Of a DNA stretch of 64,000 bases, positions 45,918 through 56,734 are shown in pieces (the stretch's first letter is position 1; each line of letters opens with the position of its first letter). The position numbers were made by a program, and so were the translations under genes. The stretch comes from Rhabditoides inermis. Its lineage: Eukaryota; Nematoda; Chromadorea; Rhabditida; Rhabditidae. Location: positions 249,501-313,500 of the forward strand of contig CAWZYM010000298.1 in assembly GCA_963966185.1 (NCBI GenBank), in the 5' to 3' direction. Below the pieces are notes generated by a model. It did not search any database. It saw nothing but the letters and a program-made list of their open reading frames with translations, and was not told the origin of the DNA.

Positions 45918-48913
45918 ACCCACTCCTCCCACTCCCTCGCTTTACCTGCGCCGACACGGGTACACGGTAGCACTATCTCTTTTATCGATTCGGCTAATGA
46001 CTCATGTGCATATGATTTGTGATGGTGATAAAGTGATTACATTGGTGATTTATGCTAGCGAGTGTATAGTTCGCACGTTGTAGTTCAATGGTGGCCCTGT
46101 CCACGTACAGTCAAGTGGGCAGCGTTGATACGCGGTCTCTTTCGAGCCTCTCGTTTGGGTTTGGCATACAATATCATTAACGCTAATTAAAAAAAGATGT
46201 TCATAGTTAAGTAGCTGTTAGCAACAATCTGAACTCATCCACGTCACAATCTGAACTCATCCACGCTACATACGTTGCTTCGTACCATTCCAAAAAAAAA
46301 AATCACTTTATATCTTTGCATTTCACCTCTGAAAGCAGTTATAGTCGCTGCCTTGAGGACAGTTTGTGTTATTGACAGCCAGTTGGCGAAACTCATTCGC
46401 GAGCGAGAGAGGGAAGACAGCCAGGAAAGGCTCGAGTGTGCCGCGGCCTCTTTGTTTCGCATGCCGGCTTCTTTGATCAAGATTATCGTTTGAATGCGCG
46501 CGCTTGGTTCTCCTCACGACTCGAGGGTAGATTAGTTGCTAGATGGTAGATCAATTTTCTACAGTGACCCGGCGAACTATCTCCCTGAATAATGTTACAT
46601 GTGTGGGTACCAGTCGAGCTGGCTGCGTGTAGCGTGTGTAAAAACGGCAAAAAAAGATGCACTAGCGGCCCCATGTCTTTTGCTACCGTCAGCCTCTCTG
46701 CGAATCATAACTCGTGGAGAAGTCAATCAGTCTCTCAATCCTGATCAGTCAATCAGTATATTATTAAACAGATGTCAGCTTGTGTTCGGATCTAGCGCGT
46801 GAATGGGACAAAAACAAACAACAAACACGGAGCTGATGCGTTTTTTATCGTTAATTCAAGGACAAGGAGTTTACAATTTGTGGCACGGTTTCGGTTTGGA
46901 AATGTTTAGTGAGAAGATGAATGTGGGGGCTAACTATAAATCAAAGGCTGTTCAAAGGATTTGAAAACAGGCTCGAAAGCGTTGAGCTGAACTCGAAAGC
47001 GTTGAGCTGTGCACTCTGTAGATACTCCAAACCCAATCCCAACCCAGTCATCATCCAATCGCATTCGAATATACACTCTGTAGTCGACAGCTTTCGTCTG
47101 GCTGTAGAACTGAAAAATTTGGTTTTGGAAAAGTGAATGGTTATTGTTATTGTTTTTGATTTATATTCAAAACGTATTTTCAAAAAAAAATCGCGCGTTC
47201 AGTTTCGTGTAAGTAAGAGGTTTTCTTCTGTAATGCAAGTCGTAGTTCTTATAAGTTATAATGCAACTCACTTCTGTGATGCAACGCAACATGACACAGT
47301 CTCCTGCTTGGAGGATGAACAAATAGCAGGCGCTTTCGACGAGGCAGGCTCGCGCGCACTTCTCACCATCATCCGCCCCCCATCGTTAGCGTCACCACAT
47401 TTTCAGGCAGATATGTGAAGCTGTAGTTGGAGAGAGGTGTGAACACCTCTGCCTTACACACAACACTACACAGCTTCGAGACATGAGAACATGTTACCTG
47501 TGAAAGCACTATAGTGACTTCAGTGAGAAAAAACGACGGTGACATCAAGAGATCGTATTTTGTGCAGCGAGAAGTTGGTGGAAAGTATTTGTACCAGTTT
47601 GGTTGCCCATGCCAACATTTCGGAGAATCCTCAGAAATTAACTGTCGCGTTGTAACCATGTAAACACCAATTGCCAGTCGAACCGCCTTCTCCTCAGCGA
47701 CCGGATTCGGCCGAATATGAATAAAATGAACACAAAAATCTTTTTTGGGTCTCTATGGAGCAACATAACCTCTAGTTTGAGAAATCGCCTCTAATCGAAT
47801 GCGGTGGGCGAGAGAGCAATGCGGCAGAGAAGGCTCGCGTGTGCGATTGCAAAATAGTTGAGCCAGCTGGGGGCAATGAGAAATCCCTCGATTTCCGGGT
47901 GACTGTTTCAGGAGTTCAAAAGTGAGAAAATGACATCAACTTTTGCATACGTATCAAATCGAATACGCCTTTTACGCCTGCGCAAACGCCGTCTCGCTGC
48001 GACGTCTGCGAGAGGAGTTAGAGAGCCGAAAATAGTGATGTTTGACTAAAAAAGGCGAAAAGAAAATAGCCGTAGTGAAGGAACGGAGAAAGCAATGAGG
48101 TTGAAATTTTGATAGCCTCGAGAATCCCTGTGACCTAAGGTACTGGCTGAGAGCCGACCTTGAAACGGCCTCCGGCGAGCAGGGGCAACTGCCGAAAAAG
48201 GCCGCGATGTGTTGGCGCGCTGCCAGCGCGCCCCCTTTGGTCGTTCGCGCCCCGACCAAAATCCAAGATCTTTACCATATATCGCGCCGGCGCGCGTGCC
48301 TGAGAGCCGTCTCTAACGCGCAGAATTGCGTACTGAATGTGTAAGTCTAGAGAGGAAAAAGTGGAAGTGAAATGCTTTGAATGTTGTGTTATTGATTGTG
48401 TTGTTTTGACCTGCATGACGGAATACATGACACTGGACTTCGTTGTCGTGCCCCAGCGAGTGTCCCAGTTCGTGAATCAACACCGCTCGCAGCGATACTG
48501 AATCGATTGGAGACGATGTTGTTAGTATAAGGGGACTCGCTTTGTTCCTCAGAGCTGTTGCGTATGTTGGAATACATTTGCTTGTTAAGGTTCAAGTGAA
48601 TAAAATGTCCGTAACGTTTCTGAAATGACGATTCACGCCTCTTCCGTTTCTCTTTCTCTCTCCTTCTTTCTCCTTCTGCTTTTACTTCATCGTTTATTCG
48701 ACCATCTTTGTGCACGGTGATTGAAGCATGCGCGAGATCGTTGTTCTCAAACGAATGATCTTTGTCATTCATCACGTGATTTTGTGCCTAAAAAGTATGT
48801 ATAGAAGTCCGTTATGGAAAATAAGATGATTAGATGAGGATATAGATAATGAACAGGAAAATAAGATGATTAGGTAAGTACATATATAGATAATGAACAT
48901 ATAAATTTAGAAT
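45918..48913. other. Intergenic; no gene recognised
   Basis: The first few hundred bases are the receptor 3' region. Small internal duplications are visible (TCTGAACTCATCCACG at 46231 and 46249; GAAAGCGTTGAGCTG near 46976 and 46995; AATAAGATGATTAG with ATATAGATAATGAACA near 48820-48900). Nothing coding could be supported. Confidence 0.45.
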
Positions 48914-49205
48914 TTTCCACTCTCACGGCGATTCACAAGTGAATAAACTCGCTAGCTCAAAACAAGCGCGACCCGCGACGGGGCGGAGCTTAAAATAGAA
49001 CGGTCTCAAATCGACAAGCATGATCAGCAAAACTCCGCCCACTTTTCGACTCCGCCCATGGAGTGGTCTTACCACGATCACAGCAGAATCGGATGTGCTT
49101 TGTGTTTTGGTAACATGTGCCGCGCGAGACACGCGTTTTTGTAGCGTAGCTCCGCCTACCCACATATTATTAACTGTGAATCGCCGTGACTCTAACTTTG
49201 TCGAA
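48914..49205. mobile_element. TIR element, ~290 bp, superfamily unassigned
   Basis: Left end near 48924 reads TCACGGCGATTCACA and the right end near 49181-49195 reads TGTGAATCGCCGTGA, a 15-bp perfect inverted repeat with further partial pairing outside (CACTC/GACTCT). The interior contains GATCACAGCAGAATCGGATG followed by TGCTTTGTGTTTTGG, which is repeated outside the element at 49387-49424. Target duplication could not be fixed. Confidence 0.65.
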
Positions 49206-49439
49206 GGATCTAATTGTGTATTGGTGAACCTCAAAAACTATATTATTTCAATTTTGTCCCTCTCTATTATAGTGACCCGAAACTTCGTTTTGACATTTCG
49301 ATTTGTGGAATTTCCCTGCCCGCTCATCGGCTTTTTGCCGACGGCACATGCGAGAGAGTGTGAGAGAGCATGCAAAGAGAAGAGAGATCACAGCAGAATC
49401 GGATGTGCTTTGTGTTTTGGTACCATTTTTTGGTGTGAG

Positions 49440-52400
49440 TGATCCGTGACTGCCATAAGTACAAGCTGCCCAAGCCTCGCCCATTCAAGAACCACAGCCC
49501 CACTCCCACGGTGACTGTGCACTCTGATCCCGCGCCCCAGCCGCCTGCGCTCTCTTCGTCTGCGCACTCTCTCGCGCCTCCCGATATGACTCGCCTCTCT
49601 CTCCTCGCCCGCCGCAGCCTGCTGCCACCCGCGGCTCTTCCCGCGTACGTGCTCGCTCCCGTGGAGTGTCGAGGGGTTCTAGGAGGGGTGCTTCCTCCAC
49701 TTCCACTGTGCGCCGCGCCGCGCGTCTCAGAAGCGTAACCAGACCTCTGCTGTGCTCTCGCCTGTTTCAGAGGTGCAGCAGAAGAAGATGCGTGACGAGG
49801 ACATGACCGATGCTACCCCGGAGACAACCACCGTTCATGCTGTGCCCTAGGACGGCTGCCCCTTCCCCGTAGACTGCTCCGTACAGGTGGGTTTTACAGT
49901 TTCTCATGTTTTGCAGACTTTTTCTCTCCCCTCTCTCAGTGATGTTCCATTGTCTATATTTTTGTTGCTAAATGCGCGCTCCGCTAGGATTAAGCTGTAT
50001 GATCTTGATAATTTGCTGAACCGCGCCAAACCCTTGATTTGTGGGATTACTGAGTCTTGGTGCAATAGTCGTGATAACATGAATATGAATAGTCTGTGTA
50101 TGAATGGCCGCTACACGATGTATCGATCTGATCGCGCCTCACATGCCGGCGGCGTTCTTTTGCTTTGTGACTCTTCTCTCTCTGTAAAACTTATAGCAAC
50201 CAAATCCATAAATGGTCTTTGTGAATTTGTATGTGTGGATATTCTCGCGTTTAAACATTTCCGTATTCAAAAACCTTTGCGATTAATCACTGTTTACCGT
50301 ACTCCCGGGAAAACTTCGCAAATCAAATCTACCGGCGCTATTCTCATATCCGAACTTGAAAACCTTTTGCTACCTGATAGTCATTTCCATATCATCCAGG
50401 GAGATTTCAATGCGCCCTCGGTGGACTGGAATTCATTACAGGCCGCCGAGGCATTTGATCGCTCTCTGGCAGCCTTTGCCTCACTCCACTCACTGTCTCA
50501 GCTGGTACGCCATGCTACTATGGTGAGGCGAGTCGGGCAAAGGGCTCATACTCTCGATATCGTACTCACCGATTCCATATCGCTTTTTCAAAGTGTCAGT
50601 GTGCTGCCGCGTTTCTCTGTCTGTGATCATTTACCAGTTGAGTTTCGGTTGCGACTCGGGGTGAGTGAGGCAGTGAGAGAGACGCCCCGCCTGGCATATC
50701 GGAGAGCGAAATGGGATGAGATAAAGAAGGCAATTGCGTGCACTGACTGGACATCTGATTTCATTGGTTTGACATTAGAACAGGCTACACTTTTTTTTAC
50801 CGAGCGAATGAAACTTCTTATTACTAACTTCATCCCTCTCCTTCCCCCGCGTAGAGCAACTAACCCGCCAAAACATGTCGAGAAATTAAGAAAACAAGCA
50901 TTGCGATATTCGATCCTACATCCCGAGTCTAGAAAATCTGATAAAGCTCAGCGCAAATTACGCAAAGCAATATTTTCATGGCATTGTAAGAGGGAAGCGC
51001 GGCTGATCGCGGGAGGGAACAAGCGGGCGCTCTTTCGAGATGTGCGCGCTAGGCTCTTCCCCGCGGATGGCATCGCGTCTCTCTCTCGAAATGGTGTTTT
51101 GGTGCATGAGTCACGGGAGAAGGCGGAGCTTTTCGGTGAGCGTTTTGATGCGATATTCTCGCCTCAGGGTGCCCCTCCGACAGGTGCCGTGCTCCCGCAA
51201 CACACACATCAACTCACGTCCATTCAAATATCCTATGCAGAAATACATACAACCATTCAACGATTAGCATCAAAAACTAATACCAGTCCCGATGGCATCA
51301 CTCACACTTGTTCAAAAAGAGCCATTGTTCAAAAAGGGATCTCGTGATAACATCTCTAATTACCGCCCTATTAGTCTTACCAGCAGTGTTGCCAAAGTCC
51401 TTGAGCGCATTTTTGTTAAACAATTGACTTCATTCCTCGATATAGGGATGTCAAGGGGAATTTTCAAGTGTTACGGATATGTGCTTACTGTATATCAAAA
51501 TGAAGTAAATTATATGTAGTTTTGAAATAGTATCATTTTAATTAGTTGTTTTCTTTCATTTCCGCGTTACGCGCATCGAAAGCGCGCGGTTTGAGGGCGC
51601 GCGCGGCACACAACTTCACAGAGAAAGGCTAAGCCACGCCCCTTTTTGACGTCATTTTCATAGGATCAAATCAATTTTTGTCAAAAATAATAGGTTATGA
51701 CACGGTCCAGCGCTAAAAGGAAGGCACTACTAGATACAACTTTTTACGGCGCGTCGAATGGTGTATTCCGTTTGGCGCGGGAAGATGCCGCATATTTGTG
51801 CCATCAAAGCTCCGCCCACTTGACATCCCTAATCAAATAACCTTATCTCATCTAAGCAGTTTGGTTTTCGCAAGAATCGTTCGACAGGCGCTCAACTCAT
51901 TCAGTGCTATAGTCATTGGTTGAAACATGTTTCTAACGGTTTTGTGATTGATTGCATATACATCGATTTTAAGAAAGCATTCGACACTATAAACCATTCT
52001 CTTTTATTTAATAAGTTGCATTCGCTCGGTGTAAGAGGAAATGTATTGGGGTGGATTCGTAGCTTCCTGTCCGACCGTTGCCAACAGGTGATGGTTGGAG
52101 AGGAACTTTCCGCACCAAGACTCGTCAATTGCGGCGTGCCGCAAGGGTCGTGTCTGGGCCCAATATTGTTCAATGTGTATATCAATGACATCATAGCGCA
52201 TTTGCCTGATTATGTTTCGTGTGAGTTATATGCAGATGATTTGAAAGTTTCTTTCGCATTTGATAAAGACGATCTTTCTGCCAAATCCAAGTTTCAATGT
52301 GCCATTGACACAGTTACTGATTGGTCTCATCAATGGGGATTACAAATTTCCACTGAAAAGACACAAATTTTGCACATTGGTCGCCGAAATCCCCGATTTG

Positions 52401-53190
52401 AGTATACAGCAAGCGGCACCACTCTCGCACCTGCTAACTCAGTCCGGGATTTGGGCATAACAATGAGCACTTCTCTGGTATTTGACTCTCACTATGACCT
52501 CATCATTCAAAATACGCTCAACTCAATCAATGATTTCCTGAGGGTTTATCAAACGAGAAATTTACATGTCTTGGTTGTTGCCTACACCACTTATTTCCGA
52601 TGTAAATTGGAGTACTGCACTGAGCTGTGGAACCCTCAGGATGTGGGATCGGTGAATGCGATAGAATCTGTGCAGCGATACTATACGCGCCGAATATGTC
52701 GCCGCGCTGGTTTGTTCTCACTCACCTATTCCCAACGGTTACAACTTCTCGGCTTACAAACATTAGAGCAACGGCGCATTCTGAATGATGTGGCATACAT
52801 GCATAAAGTGACCACAAACTCTACATACCTTGACTATCATGGTCTTTTCAACTTTGTACCAACTCGTTCTCGCACTTCTCATGGATGGCGCGTGGTTCCG
52901 TGTTTTGATACAGCCCTTAAGAGCAGTGCATTTTTCCACAGGATTTATAGGCTTTGGAACTCACTCCCCCCTTCCATAGTAATGTCTGCAAAACATGAAA
53001 CTGTGAAATCCTTCCTAGAAAGTAATCCCCATTTGTTGCCAGTTTTGAAGATTCGTAGACTGTAGTCAACTTTCGATGCTTTCTGTATCATTTTACACTT
53101 TTTTTTCTCATACCGTATGCCATTGCTCATTTTGCTGTATTGAACTGTTTCTCCAAATGTACACGGTAATAAACTTATTATTATTATTAG
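49440..53190 (+). mobile_element. Degenerate CR1/jockey-like LINE interrupted by a hAT element
   Basis: A Pro/Ser-rich frame at 49439-49738 may be the ORF1 remnant. From 49887 an APE-type endonuclease is readable: LNARSARIKLYDLDNLLN, ICGITESWCN (catalytic E), SHAGGVLLLCDSSLS and IIQGDFNAPSVDW. The frame runs to 51347, but around 51290 the DGI motif is joined too early to the PLFKKGSRDNISNYRPISL motif, so roughly 40-50 codons are missing and the frame shifts. After the 389-bp insertion (51443-51831), RT resumes as QFGFRKNRSTGAQL, DFKKAFDTINHSL, NCGVPQGSCLGPILFNVYIN and the catalytic CELYADDLKV, and runs to 53065. An AATAAA at 53168 and a TTATTATTATTA tail mark the 3' end. Three lesions make it immobile. 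Confidence 0.88.
51443..51831. mobile_element. hAT-type non-autonomous DNA transposon (389 bp), copy B, inside the LINE
   Basis: Same length, same ends and apparently identical sequence to the element at 1098-1486, in the same orientation. Here the 8 bases on the left (CCTCGATA) and right (ATCAAATA) do not match, so the expected target duplication is absent. It separates the SFLD and SSKQFGF motifs of the LINE reverse transcriptase. Confidence 0.88.
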
Positions 53191-53302
53191 GGAAATGAGG
53201 GTCATTTGCAAGTCTAATGAAGCAGAGTTTTCCATCTTCTAGAGCTTATAACTCCTTTCGGAATTAATGAATCTTCACATAAATTCAACTCCTCAGGTAA
53301 AG

Positions 53303-53440
53303 TCGTACACCGTGTACTACACAATGAGTTTTCTACACAGCTCTACACGGTGGTGTAGAAAGAGCTACACACCACGACACCAGTGTAGAAAGTTGGATCC
53401 ATTTTTGACACGGTGTAGAGAAGTGTGGGGATATGACACG
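53303..53440. repeat. Dispersed TGTAGA/TACAC-rich repeat, copy 1
   Basis: Contains GTGTACTACACAATGAGTTT, TCTACACAGCTCTACACGGT and GACACGGTGTAGAGAAGTGT. The reverse complement of 63405-63592 shares GTGTACTACACAA, TTTTCTACAC and the same TACAC/GTGTAG rhythm, so the two belong to one family in opposite orientation. Confidence 0.6.
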
Positions 53441-53865
53441 TGTGTTGGGGTGTGTAGCGGTTTCAAACTAATGCGAGCAAATGTTGTACTTCGGCAAATT
53501 GATTTCGGTATCCGATCGATTATATGTATATATCTTGTTGAACTATTGGAGCAGGTTTGTGTACTATTTCGATTGATAAAATGCATGAGCTTTTGTTGCA
53601 TTACGTTGAGTAACACAAACTCTTCTCTTACGGAAGTCCTTTTAAAAGATAATGAATGTACTTTTATTGGATTTCATATAAATCTATCTACATTAACATG
53701 AACCACAAAACATTTTTTTAAAGAAATCCAACAGTTCACCCATCTTGTTGAGCCCAAAATTGTATAAATTTTGCAAAAAAGAGTTTAGGTAATGCTGATG
53801 GGAATGATGGGAAAGTTTACAATTCCAATGTCATTTCTATGTGAAATCATATATTACAAAAGGTT

Positions 53866-53950
53866 TGCCTCCAGCCGGAACCGAACTCGAGCCATGTGTC
53901 TCAACGGGCGGAATCGCTAACCACAACACTACTGTGCGCACGGCAGAGCA
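53866..53950 (-). repeat. tRNA-like fragment (SINE-type)
   Basis: Minus strand reads TGTGGTTAGCGATTCCGCCC (A-box-like), then GACACATGGCTCGAGTTCGG and TTCCGGC (B-box-like GAGTTCGGTTCC). Stems do not close fully, so this is a tRNA relic or SINE head. Confidence 0.45.
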
Positions 53951-54352
53951 CGCGATCTGAACGATATCACTGCAGTCCACAGGCAGTGCGGAATGTGCAC
54001 CTCCTGTCTGCTGGGGGCAGCCGGTGCGCGCCACCCCCCCCCCCCCCCTAAAAAACCATCAGCACACAGGGGATTGCCTGCCCCTCAGGGGGCGCGCGCG
54101 CGTATCTCGCTTCCTACAACAGCTAGCGTTACCAAAATCGAAACTTAACCATTTTCTAACATCCTGATAACATCTATCAGCATCACATTGTTCTCGCAAA
54201 GATTCTAAGGGAACTTTCGTTCAGTCGCCTTTTGCCAATTCTAGCGCGCGACTAGGGTTAACACAAACCAACCAGCGCTGCCGCGCTGGTTGTAATGCTG
54301 GATTTTTTTTTCGACGTGCATATTTCACATATGTGTCTTTTAGTGTAAAAGT

Positions 54353-54929
54353 ATATAGTGGGTCCCCCGTTTTCGCGGTAGGCGAATTATCTTTGGCCAA
54401 AAAAATGACGCAGACCGATGAGAAAATTATGTAAATGCACCTCATTCCACCAGTGCCAATGATTATGTCGATGATTACGGTATTTCGAGAAAAGATATTT
54501 TCAATTCTGAGATCATACGTTTGTAGAGCGGGTCAATTTGTATACATGTGATAAGTTTGGTCGAATTTAGACAAGCCGTTGAAGAGTTATTTTGTGATAA
54601 GTGTATGCTCGGTGGGGAAACTCCTAGATTGTAGGTAACAATGTTTCAGTTTTTAACGTTATTTCATCCTCAGAAGTGTCTCTATTACGCACAAGTTTGA
54701 TATCGATCGATAGCATCACTTGATTCCAAGTTATGTTATAAAGTAATTCAGATCATGCTAGTTATCTAAATTATGAGAACCGAATTTTTTCTCAAAAATG
54801 ACACCGGTCCATCGGTTCAGATAGCGCGCAATGAACTAGATTTTCGGACGCATCTAGTATTCGCCTGTGCATAATAAAAGAATGACGATTCGCAACTTGC
54901 CTACCGCCAAAACGGGGGACCCACTATAT
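54353..54929. mobile_element. TIR element, ~575 bp, TA-flanked (Tc1/mariner-like end pattern)
   Basis: Left end ATATAGTGGGTCCCCCGTTT followed by TCGCGGTAGGC; the right end is the reverse complement with one mismatch. Arms pair for about 30 bp. Flanks are TA-rich, consistent with a TA target duplication, but the precise boundary is ambiguous. No transposase is encoded; inner sequence is AT-rich. A related right-hand end occurs at 63920-63957. Confidence 0.8.
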
Positions 54930-56734
54930 TATTTAATATTATTCATTGTTTGTGTGGGAGGAGCTATTCGTTGAAAGTGTGCACAATTCGCGTAATTGCG
55001 GTGAGAGTGGGCGGGGCTTGTTGCGCAGCAGCGATTTTTTTCATTTTTTCAATGATATTGTTGTTGATTGTTCAGTTCTGTTTGGTTTTCCGATCGTCAT
55101 TTTATATCGAGAATTCCTTGATGTAGGTGCTTCTGATACTTGTGCATTGCGTGTGTTTGGTTTTACGTAATCATCATTACGAAACTGCTTGAGCTTGAAC
55201 CGTTTATTTGTCTATGTATTATTTCATTACTCACCCTTTCGTGCATCGATCATTTGATTTTCGTATACGTGCAAAAGTGAAGTACGTTCAATGTTCTCGG
55301 ACATGCCGAATGATTGACGGACTATATCATTGAATCGCCATGGCCGCCCCCTCATGCACGGGGTGGATTGGAAGGAAGCGGCGGTCAAGAGAGACCAGCG
55401 TAGGCGACAACCGCGACGCGAGACCGCTCGCGCATGAAACCACGCCCCCTTATTCTTGGCGCGCATTTGAATCACAATTTATTTGTTCACAGAATGACAA
55501 CGTTGTGTTTTATTCAAATTACGTCATTTTGTTATTTTCTTCTTATTTTGTGAATATTTCGCGTTTTTATGTTTATTGGTTTATGTTAATTGGTTTAATA
55601 CATTCCGTTATAATTCTGCAATGGATTTATTCACATGTACGACATGATTGCGATGTTTTCGTTCAGAATTCATCCGTATTTTTCCTCATATTTTCGAAAT
55701 TCATTTTCATCATTCTTTCAGCTTTCATTTTTCGCCTTTTTTGTCTGTCTTATTGTGTGATATGTATACGTTGATTAATGATCACGTTTCAAGAATGTGA
55801 TTTTTTGATCCGCGATGCTGTTCATGTTTTTCGTTTTTTTGAGTCAAAATTGATTTGGTGTCGAGAATTTTTCTTTATTTCAGCTCACGTTTGTTGGTTT
55901 GAAAACTTAATTTGTTTGTTGCAGGATTCTTGCAGATGTGTTTGAAGGAACTCAGGTGACACACCGAGCGCTCGCCTATGTAAACGGGAAATAAGGCTAT
56001 ATGGGACACGTCAATAAGAATATTACGGAAATTTCACTGTAACAGGTAGTTTGCCATTTTTCTTTTTCGAATCTGACAAAAGGAGGTGAAAGAGAACAAA
56101 AAATAAGGAGGTAATGCCAATTCACATTTTTGAAAAAGTGCCTAGAACAAAAGATATCGAAAAGTGAGGTTTTAAAAAACAAAATCGGCATTCCCTCCTT
56201 ATTTTTTATGCTAAACTCATATAAAATAGTAGCAGCTCTTCAAACTTAATAGTTCTCGAGATTACAGAGACGAAAATAAAATAGTACAATAAAACACAAA
56301 TGGCGCCGACATTTGAAATTATGGCGGGAAAACACGACTCTCACAGCTGTTGGGCGGGGCAAGCTTGCGAGCAGTGCCCGCCCTTTCTCTGTTTCTCTTG
56401 TTATTACGGGTGTTTTCATTCCACTCTCCGTGGAGACGCCACTCTGCACCCCCGATCGATACTCGCTCCCCCACCAATGGTACTGTCCATTGTTGAGGAT
56501 ACTCTCTCGCGAAAGCGCTCGCCTCGTCTTTGCTTGTATATTTTTTTGTTCTGTATGCTTTTAATGAGTAATACTTTTGACGTGCTTATATAGCGCTATA
56601 TAGCCTTTTCATTCAGAGCCACTTGCCACTCCACCCACTTGCCACTCCACCAACCTGCCACTGTCTACATGGACAACTTCTAGATATTGGTAACTTTATT
56701 TCATTCATACAATTGCACAGTATTAGGAGCGTCT
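54930..56734. other. Intergenic with one hairpin repeat; no gene recognised
   Basis: An inverted repeat with arms at about 56098-56132 (AATAAGGAGGTAATGCCAAT) and 56178-56213 forms a hairpin of about 115 bp. A minus-strand open stretch at 55475-55230 (SRRGCRLRWSLLTAASFQST) has no splice support and looks fortuitous. Confidence 0.5.
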
